Part shown: positions 1-14,000 of the stretch, piece after piece
Layout of the letters: each line of letters opens with the position of its first letter
Position numbering within the stretch: the first letter of the stretch is position 1
Assembly (NCBI GenBank): GCA_964023205.1
Contig: OZ026839.1
Span: 16,894,386-16,958,385, forward strand
Source: Lutraria lutraria
Lineage: Eukaryota > Mollusca > Bivalvia > Venerida > Mactridae
DNA: 64,000 nucleotides
Direction: 5' to 3'
The notes under the pieces: model-generated
Databases searched by the model: none
Told to the model about the DNA's origin: nothing
What the model saw: the letters and a program-made list of their open reading frames with translations, nothing else
Program-made: the position numbers and the translations under genes

Positions 1-221
1 GTTAGGTCATGCTTGTGTTTTAAGGTATTACTTCAGTAACCACTGCTTACAATCACTGCTGTGATGTCAATTGAAATACATCTCTTGATAATGTCTTAAA
101 GTAGAACATATATATTATTGATCTGAACAGAAATCCTCTTGAACTGCTGAAAAATTAATAAGAAATAGTCATCTTCTAACTACATGTACATACAGAATTT
201 CAAGTAACTAGGAATTGAAAT

Positions 222-735
222 ATACCATAATCACTTGTGAATAGGGTACACCTGTGTATAAGTTGCAGGTAAAATGTCAGTGGAAGTCTTCTGGAAAAAT
301 ATGTTTATGTGTAAAGTACAAATAAACAATTAAGCAAAGAAAATGACAAAATCCACACCATTTTTGTTTGTTTTTGTGTTGTGTATGTAACATGTATGTT
401 AGATAATGACTTTGGTAGTTTTTCAACCTGTCAACATCTTGATTTTCTCATGATTAATAGCATGATCAGCAAACATTTGTAGATTTTCAAACTTGCATAG
501 ATGTTTGGACTCAAACTGGGGAAAAAAAGAACCATAATGGTTTTTAGATAAACATTAAGATTTATTTCCCATAGTTGTTTGAACATGTCATATGCTATAT
601 TCATCTCTAGTGAACAATTTAATTCAGTTTGTCCAGATTTTGACCATTTTTTAAGCCATTGAACATTTTTTTAGATCATGTAAGACACACCCAATTTGTG
701 GATACAATTTTACACGTCTTTTATACAAGTGATTA
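222..735. repeat. Copy 1 of a ~510 bp dispersed repeat
   Basis: Matches 60780-61325 in the same orientation with many changes: GCAGGTAAAAT, AGAAAATGAC, CAACCTGTCAACA, GATTTATTTCCC, GATTTTGACC. No frame is kept in either copy. Confidence 0.7.
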
Positions 736-1730
736 ACCTGTGTATGTTTTATGAACTGTAGTACCTTCAGGAGTAATTCAGTTGCTGGTACCAAAGTCAT
801 GGTGTGACATCGTTTTTATTTACATTTTCAATGTGGTCTGGCTTAATGCATTAAACAGCATAATTTCTTGGAAGAATTTTAAGTTCTTGCTAAATGAAGT
901 ATTACTTAGATAGTCTGTGTGTCTCTTACGCATGATTTTAACTATGTGATTTTTGTCATCATAATGTTTCATGTATTATCATTATGAAATATAAGGATGA
1001 AGTTATTTGTATAATATTCAGGGATCCAGCTGGTTGGGTTATCCAAGCTGTAAGTGTATATTATGACTACATGCACTGTATTGTTTATTGAGACATTAAT
1101 GTAAGGTAATCATTAGATATTACATGCTAAATGTGTATTTCCAATTAATGCTCTTCTGAACTATTTTACTTATGTTCTAAATAAATGTATAGTTCAAAGT
1201 CGATGATTTTTAATATCTATGTCGATGTTTAGCTTGGGCAGGCTGTTATTCATGTCATATATTGAGAAATGCTTGGTCTGCAGTAATAATGTACTTTTAA
1301 TGTTTTGATTTTCCAACTCAGCTGGTTTGCTAGAAGAATGATCTCAACAGGCTGAAAATGGCCATCTTTCAACATTTTTACATATTTTTCTGCATATTTT
1401 CTATTATAATCATCAATGTGTTAGTTGTATTCCATCATCCACAATGAATGTTTTAGCATAGATTTCTGGGTAGGCAGCACTTCTCTTTTTCTGTATATTG
1501 TTATTTCAATAGTTTTGATTGTATATACACATATTACATGTATTGTATATACACATATTACATGTATTTCAACTGTTATTATCACCACTACAGGGTCATG
1601 TCTGAAGAATGAAATATTCTAGATCTATCAATATTTGAGGCGCATATTGCATTTTTTTCACAAAATGATGATTATTTTGTGGATATAAGTTTGGAACAAA
1701 ATGTGGATAGATCTGCTCTAGTTGTTTTTT
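736..1730. other. Spacer with one micro-exon-like site
   Basis: No gene is recognised. The only notable site is 1021-1048, bounded by an acceptor (aatattcag) and a donor (gtaagtg), which could code for DPAGWVIQA. A 24 bp duplication lies at 1518. Confidence 0.3.
1518..1565 (+). repeat. 24 bp tandem duplication
   Basis: ATTGTATATACACATATTAC plus ATGT occurs twice head to tail, identical. Confidence 0.8.
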
Positions 1731-2819
1731 CGTGGGTCGTCAAACTTTTACCTTGTAAGCACACTAGGGGCCACAATTTTAGCTCAATTTTCGCAAAAGT
1801 GTGTCAGAAAGTTAATATTGACAAAATCTTGGACGAGATCGATAATTGGCCATTTGTGGTAAAAAACTAGGTCACCAGGGCCAAATAAGGGAAAACCTTG
1901 TGAACATTCTATAAATCACTGATTTTATTGGATCTTCATGAAACTTTGTCAGAATGTTTATTTTAATGATATGTAAGTCAAGGTTGATAATGGGTCATCT
2001 ACGGTAAAAAAACTAGGTCACTAGGGCAAATTGCAGGAAAACCTTCTAGAAAAACACTCTAGAAGTCACTGTTTTGATTGGATCATCATGAGACCTTGTC
2101 AGAATGTTAGTCTTTATAATATCTTGGACAAGTTTGAACAAGGGTCATCTGGGGTCAAAAACTAGGTAAAATCTTTTGATAAACCATGTTAACACTGTAG
2201 ATTTTACAGTTATGATTGGATCTTCACTAAACTTTGTCAAATTATTTGTTTTAATGAAAGAACGATCAGGTACACATATGGGTCATCTGGGGTCAATAAC
2301 TAGATCACTAGGTCAAATCTTTGGAAAAGTTTGTTAACACTGACTGTAGATGTCACAGTTTTGATTGGATCTTCACCAAACCTTGTCAGATGTTTGCCTG
2401 TGATGTGTGGGTCAAGGTTGAATATGGGTCACCTTGGGTCAAAAACTAAGTCACATGGTCAAAACTTAGGCAAACCTTATTAACACTGTAGATGTGAAAT
2501 TTTGATTGGATCTTCACCGAACCTTGTCAGGAAGTTTGTCTTAATGATAGTAAGACAACTTCAAACATGGGTTATCTGGGGTCATAAACTAGGTCATGAG
2601 GTCAAATCTTAAGAAAACCTTGTCTATGCTGTAGTTGTCATGGTTTTGATTGGATCTTCACCAAACCTTGTCAGAATGTTTGTCTCATTTATATTTAGGA
2701 CAAGTTCTAACATGGGTCATATGGGGTCAAAAACTAGGTCTCGGGTTCAAAACAATGTTTTAATGAGTAAACAATGGTTGTCATGTGAGCGATATAGGGC
2801 CATCTTGGCCCTCTTGTTT
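1731..2819 (+). repeat. Array repeat, type A (GACCTAG/AATCAAAAC units), left-truncated
   Basis: Units of about 100-110 bp each hold GTCAAAAACTAGGTCA, AAAACCTTG, TTGATTGGATCTTC and ACCTTGTCAGAATG. It ends with GGGCCATCTTGGCCC then TCTTGTTT. The open frames inside (1679-1870, 2640-2939) are by-products. Confidence 0.85.
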
Positions 2820-4111
2820 AGATGTAGAAACACATCACATATTGTTTTGTTAGATCTGTTGTTATATATTGTTGCACTGATAGACAGTTACTTTTTATGT
2901 GATCTAGGATACATGTACTTCCATAAAACCCTTAAATAGTTTATGGTCCTTTTTAGGCTGCTTTATAATGTGTACCTACATGTATATCATTAACATCCAT
3001 TCATGTACCCCTGTAATGTATAATTTTAGTAATTCCTGTCAACTTCCACTTTAGGAAGATATCCCATGATTTACAGGGTTATTAAAATTTACTGATATAA
3101 ATATCACACTGATAATTAATATGGATCTACATATTCCTGTTCTCATACACGTAAACATGTATCAAGTGCATAAGGTTTCAGACATACGTATGTTTATCCT
3201 AATTGAAGACTAATACTGTAATTTATTTTAATACTGAGATGTTATGCAATTCATATTTTTTCGTGAGGCTTTATGTCAGCTAATTACTTTGTTTGTTTAA
3301 AAGAAAACAGATTTATTGTGTGTGCTTATTTTCCTGACCATAGTCCAGATTTAGAATGTTACATGTGCTTGAAACAATGCAGTTTCATAATACAGTACAT
3401 ATTGTGCAAGGATTTAATAGAAGTAAATTTATCCTGTAAGTTTTGTATGGATTATCCATGTATTGAAAGTTTTCATCAGCTAAAGTATTGGATTGGATAC
3501 AGACATGCAGTCTAAATGTGTTTGTATACTTGTTCATCTGGGGCTGGTATCCTGTTTTATTTCATGATAAACCTGTTCTTTCTTCCTAGTCATTGTATAT
3601 ATAATTATTTGGCATTTCGTGTCGGATTCTACATTTGATGATTCTTGCAAAAACCTTTTCTGATATTCATTTATTTTTATCCTTATGATAGGTGATTTTT
3701 GACACTGTTTTACATTTTGTATATTGTACATAACTTTTATATTTGAAACTTTATGTTAAGCAGCTTGATCTGCAATATTTTATTGATTGCTTAACTGTAG
3801 TTTATTCTGTAAATATCAATACATGAAGAAATAGTAGACTATCGTGTTGGGTATCAGTCATTGATTGTCTAATTTTGTGTTAGAATCAGAATGAGTAAAA
3901 TGAATTGTTTTGGAAACTATATTGCAGAAATTTCAATATTTCATAGTGGTGTTCGAAATGATGCACCTATCTTAATTATAAAGTGAATTCAGAATAATGG
4001 TACCAGTAAGAAAAGATATATATTTCTTTTGAAAGAACTTCTTGTGTTGGTCAGTTTATGTGTCTACATTTATGTAACTTATAATGATGTAGTTCAGGTA
4101 CAAACTAAGAA
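2820..4111. other. A+T-rich spacer
   Basis: No gene or repeat recognised; the 80-residue frame at 3273-3515 has no splice borders or family resemblance. Confidence 0.5.
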
Positions 4112-4917
4112 CGCTTAATAAGGACATTACTGAATGTTTAATAAAGACATTACTGAATGTTTGATAAAGACATTACTGGTTGCTTAATAAAGACATTACT
4201 GAATGTTTGATAAAGACATTACTGATTGTTTGATAAAGACATTACTGGTTGCTTAATAAAGACATTACTGAATGTTTAATAAAGACATTATTGAATGATT
4301 AATAAAGACATTACTGATTGTTTGATAAAGACATTACTGAATGTTTGATAAAGACATTACTGGTTGCTTAATAAAGACATTACTGAATGTTTGATAAAGA
4401 CATTATTGAATGATTAATAAAGACATTACTGATTGTTTGATAAAGACATTACTGAATGTTTGATAAAGACATTACTGGTTGCTTAATAAAGACATTACTG
4501 AATGTTTGATAAAGACATTACTGGTTGCTTAATAAAGACATTACTGATTGTTTGATAAAGACATTACTGGTTGCTTAATAAAGACATTACTGAATGTTTG
4601 ATAAAGACATTATTGAATGATTAATAAAGACATTACTGATTGTTTGATAAAGACATTACTGAATGTTTGATACAGACATTACTGGTTGCTTAATAAAGAC
4701 ATTACTGAATGTTTGATAAAGACATTATTGAATGATTAATAAAGACATTACTGGTTGTTTGATAAAGACATTACTGAATGTTTGATAAAGACATTACTGG
4801 TTGCTTAATAAAGACATTACTGAATGTTTGATAAAGACATTACTGGTTGCTTAATAAAGACATTTTGAATGATTAATAAAGACATTACTGATTGTCTTAT
4901 AAAGACATTACTGATTG
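4112..4917 (+). repeat. 23 bp minisatellite, ~35 copies, with a five-unit higher order
   Basis: The unit is TAAAGACATTACTGAATGTTTGA with variants that differ after ACTG: AATGTTT, GGTTGCT, ATTGTTT and a TATTGAATGAT form. The variants are ordered, not random: the block GGTTGC-AATGTT-TATTGA-ATTGTT-AATGTT (115 bp) recurs about four times. No protein runs through it. Confidence 0.9.
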
Positions 4918-5098
4918 GAGTTGTTGCTGCTGAAACTGAAGAACCTACTGATGATGTTAGTTCATAAACTTTTACTCAGTGCTATATAATTCTAGGGTGT
5001 ATGTACTGATTTTATGCTGAAACTATTGAAATGAATTATCATTTCTTATATTTTTATTATATTCGATTTTTTGTAGAATCTTCTTGCTCCTGGATGCA

Positions 5099-5250
5099 TC
5101 TGATGTCTGATACAGGTTTACTGACAGTGATTTTAATCTGATGTCTGATACAGGTTTACTGACAGTGATTTTAATCTGATGTCTGATACAGGTTTACTGA
5201 CAGTGATTTTAATCTGATGTCTGATACAGGTTTACTGACAGTGATTTTAA
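5099..5250 (+). repeat. 38 bp tandem repeat, four identical copies
   Basis: The unit starts TCTGATGTCTGATACAGG and ends with CAGTGATTTTAA; four copies run head to tail without a visible mismatch, so the expansion is recent. Confidence 0.9.
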
Positions 5251-5733
5251 TCTGTGTAGTTTGACTTACAACAAAATGAATGTTACAGAAACTGTAGTTA
5301 ACCTTCATTTAATTCAGTCAGAAGCCAGTTCTAAAACAATCTGGTTGATAATTTTACTTCTGTTGTACATAATATTGTAATATAGATTATCTAAATACAG
5401 CTGTATATAAATTGACTAAGTTGATAAAAGAATGTCATTGTTATATAAGAATTCATAAAATCATAACATCAATTTTTAAAAAAGATTAAAAATATATATA
5501 TTGCCTATTTGGTTTGGTTGTCTTTCACTTACTTGGTTCATAGCCTCATTCAGACAAAATCTTCAATCATTGAAGGGCTTTCAATTATTTCTGATGGGAA
5601 GAAGTTACCTCCCATATGACCTAACATATGGGTGTATATTGATCTCGGCATACAATGGGTTGATGTAATGTTCATAAATGATTGAGTTGCTGAGGGAGTC
5701 TACCAGTAGTACTGGTTATTCTGACTGTTGAAT

Positions 5734-6398
5734 CAGGGTGAGCTTTTGTGATCAGTCTTCATCCGGCAGCGTCAAACTTTACCTTGTGAACACACTAGGG
5801 GCCACAAAACTGGGTCCGAATGTTAATATTGACAAAATCTTGGACGAGTTCAATAATGGGCCATTTGGGGTAAAAAACAAGGTCACCAGGGCCAAATAAG
5901 GGAAAACCTTATGAACACTCTAGAAATCACTGTTTTAATTGATCTTCATGAAACCTTGTCAGAATGTTTGCCTCAATTATATGTAGGTCAAGGTCGAACA
6001 TGGGTCAGCCAGGGTTTTAGACATTAGGTCTCCAGGTCAAATCTTAGGAAAAACCTTGTTAAAGCTCTAGATGTCATGGTTTTAATTGGATCTTCCCAAA
6101 CCTTATCAGATTGTTCGTCTTAATGATATTAAGGACAAGTCCAAATATGGGTCATCTAGGGTCAAAATCTAGGTCACAAGGTCAAATCTTAGGAAAACCT
6201 TATTAACACTGTAGATGTCAAATTTTGATTGGGTCATTACCAAACCTTGTCAGAATGTTTGTCTTATTTATATGTAGGACAAGTTCTAACATTGTCCATC
6301 TGGGGTCAAAAACTAGATCACAGGTTCAAAACAATGTTTTAATGTGTAAACAATGATTGTTATGTGAGCAATATAGGGCCATCTTGGCCTTCTTGTTT
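5734..6398 (+). repeat. Array repeat, type A
   Basis: Opens with GGGTGAGCTTTTGTGATCAG and ends with GGGCCATCTTGGCC / TCTTGTTT; the inside is a shorter run of type A units. Confidence 0.85.
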
Positions 6399-6537
6399 CT
6401 AAAATTGTGCATTTCAATCTACAATTTGAATGAGTCTTATATATCTGAATGTTTTCCTATACCGGTATATCTATTATACACTATATATCAACAGTACACA
6501 CATTGGCAAATTTCATCCACTTTACTCAGACTACATC

Positions 6538-7320
6538 TTTAGCTCACCTGATTCATCAGGTGAGTTTTTAGGATTGGTGAATGTCCGTCGTCCGTCCACA
6601 ATTAGTTTGTTTACACTCTAGCAACCGCAGCTCTTAACAAATCGTGATTAAACTTGCTCACAATGTATATGGCCACAATGTCTCGGCTAAGTTTGATTAT
6701 GGGCAAAATCGGACAATAACTTCTAGAGTTATGGGCCCTTGAATTACAAAATTTGCTATATTTTAGCTTGTTTACACTCTAGCCCCTTCATTTATTCACC
6801 GATCCTAATAATATTATCAGTAAATGAGTATAACCAAAAGATCTTGGACAAGTTCGATTATGGGTGGAACCAAACCACATCTTCAAGAGTTATGGGCCCT
6901 TGACTTAGAAAATTTGCTATATTTTAGCTTGTTTACACTCTAGCGCCTTCATTTATTCACCGATCCTAATCATATTTACAATGAATGTGTATTACCTTAT
7001 GGATTTGGACAAGTTTAGTTATGGGTGGAATCGGACCACAACTTCAAGAGTTATGGGCGCTTGGATTAGAAAATTTGCTACGTTTTAGCTTGTTTAACAG
7101 TATTATACCTTCATTGTTGGTTTTGATCTCAAAATCTATGTAAAAATGAGTTTTACGAGATGGAAACTATATTACCTGGCCAAGTTATTCAAGGGCCCAT
7201 AACTCTAGAAATTACTCATAACTCTAGAAGTTATTGTCCGATTTTGCCCATAATCGAACTTAGCCTAGACATTGTGGCCATATACATTGTGAGCAAGTTT
7301 GATCACGATTTTTTAAGTCA
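6538..7320. repeat. Array repeat, type C, with an inverted second half
   Basis: Starts with the end module TTTAGCTCACCTG/CAGGTGAG, then units with GTTTACACTCTAGC and GAGTTATGGGCCCTTGA. From about 7190 to 7315 the same first unit returns inverted (CATTGTGAGCAAGTTTGATC mirrors GATTAAACTTGCTCACAATG near 6650). The 147-residue frame at 7160-7603 runs out of this repeat and is not a gene. Confidence 0.75.
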
Positions 7321-7848
7321 CACACAGTCACTGTATAATGAGATGGCTTTAGTCAATGAGTTCAAATGTGTGTCACTTGGTTCAGTAAGGAAAGGTTGCA
7401 AACTCCTATCTGCTTCTACAATAAACAATTTCAATAAAGTAGTAATCACTGATGATGCTCTGCACATACATTGTACCAGTACCCTGTTTGTACAAAATGA
7501 CAGAAAATGTATGTTAATTTGCTCTGGGGGCAAGTGTTGCAAAGCCTTTCAGTCTTCAAGCAAAGGCAGTTTAGAAAAAGAAATGCATGTATACGCAAAG
7601 TAAACACTGTACAAATTTTACTCAGACAAATGTCAACAATGAATATCTGAATAAAAACCATATGACTAAAAACCAGTATTAATTTGAACACTTGAACACT
7701 GCCATAGTCATACTTATTACTGTCATTTATGTATATATGAGATTACTTTTGAGCTTTGATATAATTTTTCCCTGACTTTTCAGCAATTTTATTTTTCACT
7801 GACCAATTTTCAAAATTCCCTGACAATTCACTGACCGAAAAAAATCCA

Positions 7849-8611
7849 AGATCCAATTAAAACAATGCAATTTAGAGCTTTAACAAGATTTTTACCTTAG
7901 ATTTGACCTGGTGACCTAGTCTTAACCCCGGCTGACCCATATTCAACCATGACCCACATATCACTGAGGCAAACATTCTGACAAGGTTTGGTGAAGATGC
8001 AATCAAAACTGCGAGTTTTCCTAAGACTTGACCTGGTGACCTAGTAATTGACCCCAGATGACCCATATTTGTACTCAACGGTTATATCATTAAAACAAAC
8101 AATTTGACAAAGTTTGGTGAAGATCCAAACCTAGCGACCTAGTTTTTTACCCCAGATCACCCATGTTCGAACTCGTCCAAGATATTATAAAGACAAGGTT
8201 TCATGATGATCCAATCAAAACAGTGACTTCTAGAGTGTTCACAAGGTTTTCCAGCAATTTGCCCTAGTGACCTAGTTTTCAACAAGATAATGACCCATTA
8301 TCAAACTTGACCTACATATTATTGAAATAAACATTCTGACAAAGTTTCATGAAGATCCAATCAAAACAGTAATTTTTATAAAGTGTTTACGAGGTTTTCC
8401 ATTATTTGGCCCTGGTGACCTAGTTTTTCACCCAAAATGGCCCAATATCGAACTCGTCCGAGATTTTGTCAATATTAGCATTCTGACCCAGTTTTGCTCA
8501 AACTGAGACAAAAATGTGACCCCTAGTGTGTTCACAAGGTAAAGTTTGACGCCGCCGGACGGAGACTGATCAGAAAAGCTCACCCTGTCACTGAGACATG
8601 TGAGCTAAAAA
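7849..8611 (-). repeat. Array repeat, type A, truncated
   Basis: Type A units on the minus strand, closing with GAGACATGTGAGCTAAAA. Confidence 0.85.
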
Positions 8612-9108
8612 TCTTGTCAGTAACTACAATGCCTAGAGCTTAGATATTTTGGATGTAGCATTGTTTACTGAGTTTGTTCAAAATATGGCCCTGGGGTCAA
8701 AACTGGCTCTGCCTGGTGTCTTTCTTGATTTTACAAATAGGCATATATAGGAAAATTCTAAAAAATCTTCTTGTCAGAATACATTGCATTTGATAAATAG
8801 CATCATCTGGTAGACCACAACCAGTTTTGTTCAAATTATGACACTGGGGTCTAAATTGACTCTGCCCCAAGGGTAACTTGATTTTACATAGGCTCATATA
8901 TGAAAAGTAAAAAATCTTCTTGTCGGAAAGCATAAGTCTTTCAGCTGTGATATTTGGTGCGAAGCATTGTCAAATAGACCTCTACCAAAAATTTTGAAAT
9001 CCAGATCCCAGGGTCAGAATTGACTGCCCTGGGGTCAATTTGATTTTGCAATTAGTCTTTTTTCTGGTGAGCCATATAGGACCAACAATGATCATGGCCC
9101 TCTTGTTT
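8612..9108 (+). repeat. Array repeat, type B
   Basis: Units with TATGGCCCTGGGGTCAAAAC, GCTTAGATATTT and ACTTGATTTTACA; closes with ATCATGGCCCTCTTGTTTTT. It directly abuts the type A copy. Confidence 0.8.
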
Positions 9109-11041
9109 TTCTGTTACATTCTCACTAATTTCATTTTTGCAAATTCTATTTTCAATCTTGTCTCCATCCTGTAAAATTACAAGCTGTGTTCAAGGTATGT
9201 CAGTATTTTAAGTGGATTTGTTATACATAAGTACCATGTAGAAAATATAACAGTTTATTTGTCATGATAAATTAATAAAATACAGCAGTAAACCAAACAG
9301 AAGAGTGCTGAATTTGAATGAAAAAGATATTACTAACAAAGATTGGTATTAATGAAGAGTATTTCTAAACACAACAAATCTTACAAAAACAAACAAACAT
9401 GGTCTACATAAACACAAGTCATTTAACAATTAAAATTTAAGGATCCACAAACACTAAAACAAAGATGTATGCATTAACTGAAAACACTTAAAATTCATTT
9501 TGATAAAAACTTAAGCTCAATACGAAAAAAAAAACAGTCGAGGAATACAGACAAAGCATGATGATGAGTAATCTCATTTGAACAAATGTTGTCTGTGATA
9601 ATGACCAGAATGAGATCACTATCAGTTATAAAGGATTTCAACACAAAGAAGCAACAATGGCACATTAATATCACATACATAAGAACTACTTAGTATAATA
9701 CATGTGCAGTAACAGGGTACATTGAAGCATACATAATTTGGTGAGTTCTCCCAATGATTAGCAATGGTTTAACAATAGTGCCATTTATTTTCCAAAGTAA
9801 GTGCAGTAATATGGTAAATGTTTTTAAGACTTATTCTTTCAAAGCTACAATAATTAAATTGGAGACTAAATACTCCTGTATAGCTGATTTCAAATAATCA
9901 TTAAGAGCCATCACATAAAACAAACAAAAATAATTCAAGTAATATACCAAAACTCCTTTACAGTCTGAATCAAATCAAATAAATTGTGGTAACCATACAG
10001 ATAAATATCAACATTAATTTATGTTACCTATGCATAAAAAGCTACATGATGATTTAGACCAATACAAAGATTTCAACTCATTTACATTTTGCTAACGTTT
10101 AATGTATGAGGTACATAATGTATATCAATCAAATTTCTGATTTTTAAATTGCAATTTAAGCAAATTATTGTAACATGATATGTGATGCTGTTAACACTAC
10201 TTGGATCCTTAAACTTGGTATAAACATACAATTAACTACATAGACAAATAAGTTAATGCATTTTTATGTATAACAGCATAAGAGAATATTCCCAACAGAC
10301 AGAGACCACATGAATTTGTTTGTAAGACAAAATACTAGCGAATAACAACATTAACTTTATTGGTGAATGAAATATGGTTATAATTAGAAGTTATGACATA
10401 ATTTTAATCCAAAAAATGTGTATTCACTAGTAAGTGTAAACATGGAATGTATAATCACAATGATATACAATTTCAATTGGGAATCTTATTTGAATACTAT
10501 TTAACATATGAATGGTCTGGTTTAAAAATCAATATTTAAAACTGTGGTTAAAAAGGTATAAGCTGTCAAACTAACTTCAACAGAACAAATATTTATGCAT
10601 AAAATTATCCACAATTCTAACATCAGAATTCATAAGTTGGTTTCTGACAAAAATAAACACAAAGTTGTGTTCCATTGGTTTTGTACAATGCATGGTGTGC
10701 GGAATTTCACTTAAACCACTACATTTTAACAAAGAAGTGACAAAATCACATAGAAATGAAGAAAAATAATGGTAAATAATTATCACAGACTGATAACCCT
10801 ATCATAGAACAAGCTATAGCCAGTATGACCATGAATGTAAAATGATAAGGCACTTAAAATTGAAAAATCCTACATTTCGTCTCACATCTCTAAGCACCAC
10901 ATTTTTTTTTTAAATTTAGAAGTGATGACACTTCATTTTTTCTATATACCCAGAAACATTTCAGATCTTGGAATACGATTCAATTCCTGAATTATCAGCT
11001 TGAGAAATTAGTACATCCTTGGTTCCTAGAAACCACAATTA
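9109..11041 (-). other. Probable 3' untranslated region of slowmo and following spacer
   Basis: About 1.9 kb of A+T-rich, apparently single-copy sequence after the slowmo stop. A minus-strand AATAAA at 9253-9258 and a type B repeat from 9108 suggest that the transcript could end near 9.2 kb. No coding exon is seen. Confidence 0.4.
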
Positions 11042-14000
11042 TCATACAGACGGTCGTCTTTCGAAATTCAGATTAATTGATTCTATTGTTTGTTTTGCAC
11101 CTTGTTGTAATTGAACAGTTTCTTGTTTGATTGTGTGCATTACATGTTCCATTGCTTGTCTGCCCTGAAATAACAAATATAATAAATAAATAAAGACTGA
11201 CTAAAGACCAAGTGTGTACTCAAACCAATAAAAGCAGGTTTTGACTGCATAAGCATACATGGTCTTATTCATACTGCAGTCAAATCTGTACATACATTTA
11301 TGCCACCAAAGACACATTGTGCAGGTGACACTTGTTTATAGGTGGCTGATAATGACAGGTGACACTTTTTAACAAGAGGCTGTTAGACATACTGCATTTC
11401 TTATTTCCCTTGACTAAGGCATTCAGCAAGAGCTTGGTACACATAGTGAAATGTTCAATTGCCCACATCATTTTAGTCACTATACCAAGAGTTCAACATT
11501 CTCAAGGAGTATTGTATGACTGTTTTATTAGACTATAGGATTATAAGAACAAGTAGGATCACTAAATGTTTAAGATTATTCAACAATTGTCAACATAAAC
11601 CCTTAGTAACATCAGTAACTTACCTTTGATGCATTTTTTGATATGGAGTCACAAACATAAGACTCTAGATAACTACCTAGAGGTACACCTTGAACATTTA
11701 TAACTGCTTCTTGTTTTAAAGTAGTTCTAAAAACAAAACAAAAAAACATACTTGTACAAAAAAATTTCAAGTATTTTATGCTTAATGAATAAATAAAAAG
11801 AAAAATGGAGGTCTGTTTTTACCTGCCTACAAGTGATCAAACAATGATTAATATAAGTAAATGTTGACACAATATTGAGACATACATGTAATGTATGGTA
11901 GTTTGTGAGGTGATCAAGCATAAATCTTTATAATTCAACCATAAGGTTGAACTAGTTGACAGGTTATTTTTAGTATCAAATAATTTATACAAGCTATTAA
12001 CTCAGATAGAAAGAAGACAACCTAATAGAATAACTTCAGCACCCAATTGTATAAATACTGGTTATGGTTCTTGCTTAGTTCAACCACTGGGAGTGGGTTA
12101 AATTTAAAGCTGGTTAAAGTTTGATAAAGTGACTGAATTTGTATGCAACTTTTGTTAAATAAGACCAGAAATTATTTCTAGTTATATTCAATCTAAGTAT
12201 CTGATATTGGTTAAGAAACCGTCTAGGTCCTCAGTTTGTCTATTTAATCATCTGAAATGTTGAGGTTGTCAAGTGTTGTTTCTGGTTAACATTTGGTTAC
12301 TTTCTTAACCAAACCTCAAATTTAACCCTAAACCTTAACCTTAACTTTAAAATGTCTGCTTTTGTGTACGAATAAAAACGAAACAGGTAAGAACCAGGGC
12401 TAGAAATTAACACAAGCTAGCAAACTATCAAAATGCAAGTAAAATATAGACTTAAATTACTGGTACTGTATTCATTTTATGACCACTTGAATTTTTTTGT
12501 TTTTTTAAAGGGTCTGCTCGAAAAAGATTGTCTGCTGTATACGACTTAACACCTTGATACAAATATCACTTGGTCCATCTGGCAGAATATGACTATAAGT
12601 GCAGTTAATACAAGGAAAAACAAAGGAATCTGAACAGTCATGTCTAAATCTTCATTCCTAAATGTGTTAGGTCTTGGTTGATAGAAAACAAGACTAATAA
12701 ATATCCTCATAGTTTCAACCTTTATCGTCTATATGTCTTTTTTTATAACATTACATATGACCCCATCAAAACTGCTGATGACCCCTGATTTTGAACCAGG
12801 GGGGTCACAGATGACGCCCAAAAAAATCCTGTTTGGCAAAACACTGGGTAATTTTAGATTGGAAAATATTTAAACTATTCTGCAAACATAACCCTTAGTC
12901 AATGAAGTTGAGATTCATTTTTTGGTCAATTTTGAGGCAACAAAACACCAGCAAATGTTTCAATGAATGTTCTCTAATATCATATCTTAAAACTTACTTA
13001 TTTTTGTCTGTGGGATGTGGGCAGTAGACTAACTTTTCATCGATTGTTATCATATTGCAGAAAGTTATCTGAAAATCAAATATTTCACAAATAAACTCAT
13101 TTAACATGTAACAGCAAAAGATATTTATCACATGGCTTATGCAATACTTGAAACATGATTACCACTAGTTTAAACTTAGAAAGTTACATTTTATTGAGTC
13201 ACGGTCGATGATCCTGAATACAGTTTTGCGTCATACATACTGCGTTTTAAGTAAAATAACTACACAAGGATAGATAAGATTTTTCAAAGGAGCATGTAGA
13301 AAATGTTGAGTTAAATTCATAATCAATATAATGTCATTGTATAGTATGTACAGAACAATTCATAAACATAAAATATTATACATACTTCAAGTCTTCAATA
13401 CACAAACATTCATACTGACATTATGTACATACTACGTATGTATTAAACAAATAGCATGCTGACTATTTAATTCAGCTTTTTAAATGCAGATTCTCTAGAC
13501 AAGACAAACATTTTATTGTACAATGTTTACTTAATGTTGAAGCAAATACCAATAGGTGTAAACAAAGCTAATTTTAGCTATATTGCTTTTTACAAATGCT
13601 AAATGATATTAATAAAATATATCAAGACAACAAGAATCATCACTATAAGTATAATACAACACTGAATGTAAAACACACACAGACAGGGCCATCATTAAAA
13701 AAGTGTTTGTTTGTAGTGCTCCGACCCTGATTTTAAGAGGTGGGTAGGTAGGTAGGTATTTTTTTTTTTTTTTGAAATCGCATTTGTTAAAATAAATAAT
13801 TGGCAATTTTGCAATACATATAGTCTACTCTGCATTAAACATGTATTTAGACTGAATAAAATATGATGAAAACAATTTTCATTGACTGAAGGGTGTCCCA
13901 TTTAATAAAAAAAAATTATTTTAAGCATGAACTACCTGCTTCGCTACTGTCTCTTCATTTATAGCAGCCTACTTCTACAACTTCAATCTAATATAAACTA

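Noticed and set aside
4112..4917. CRISPR-like regular repeat
   Set aside because: Units are contiguous with no unique spacers, and the genome is eukaryotic; it is a minisatellite.
7160..7603. 147-residue open frame
   Set aside because: Its first part is the inverted type C repeat and the rest has no family resemblance or splice borders.
12310..12350. Interstitial telomere-like CCCTAA/CCTTAA words
   Set aside because: Only a few irregular units; not a TTAGGG run.
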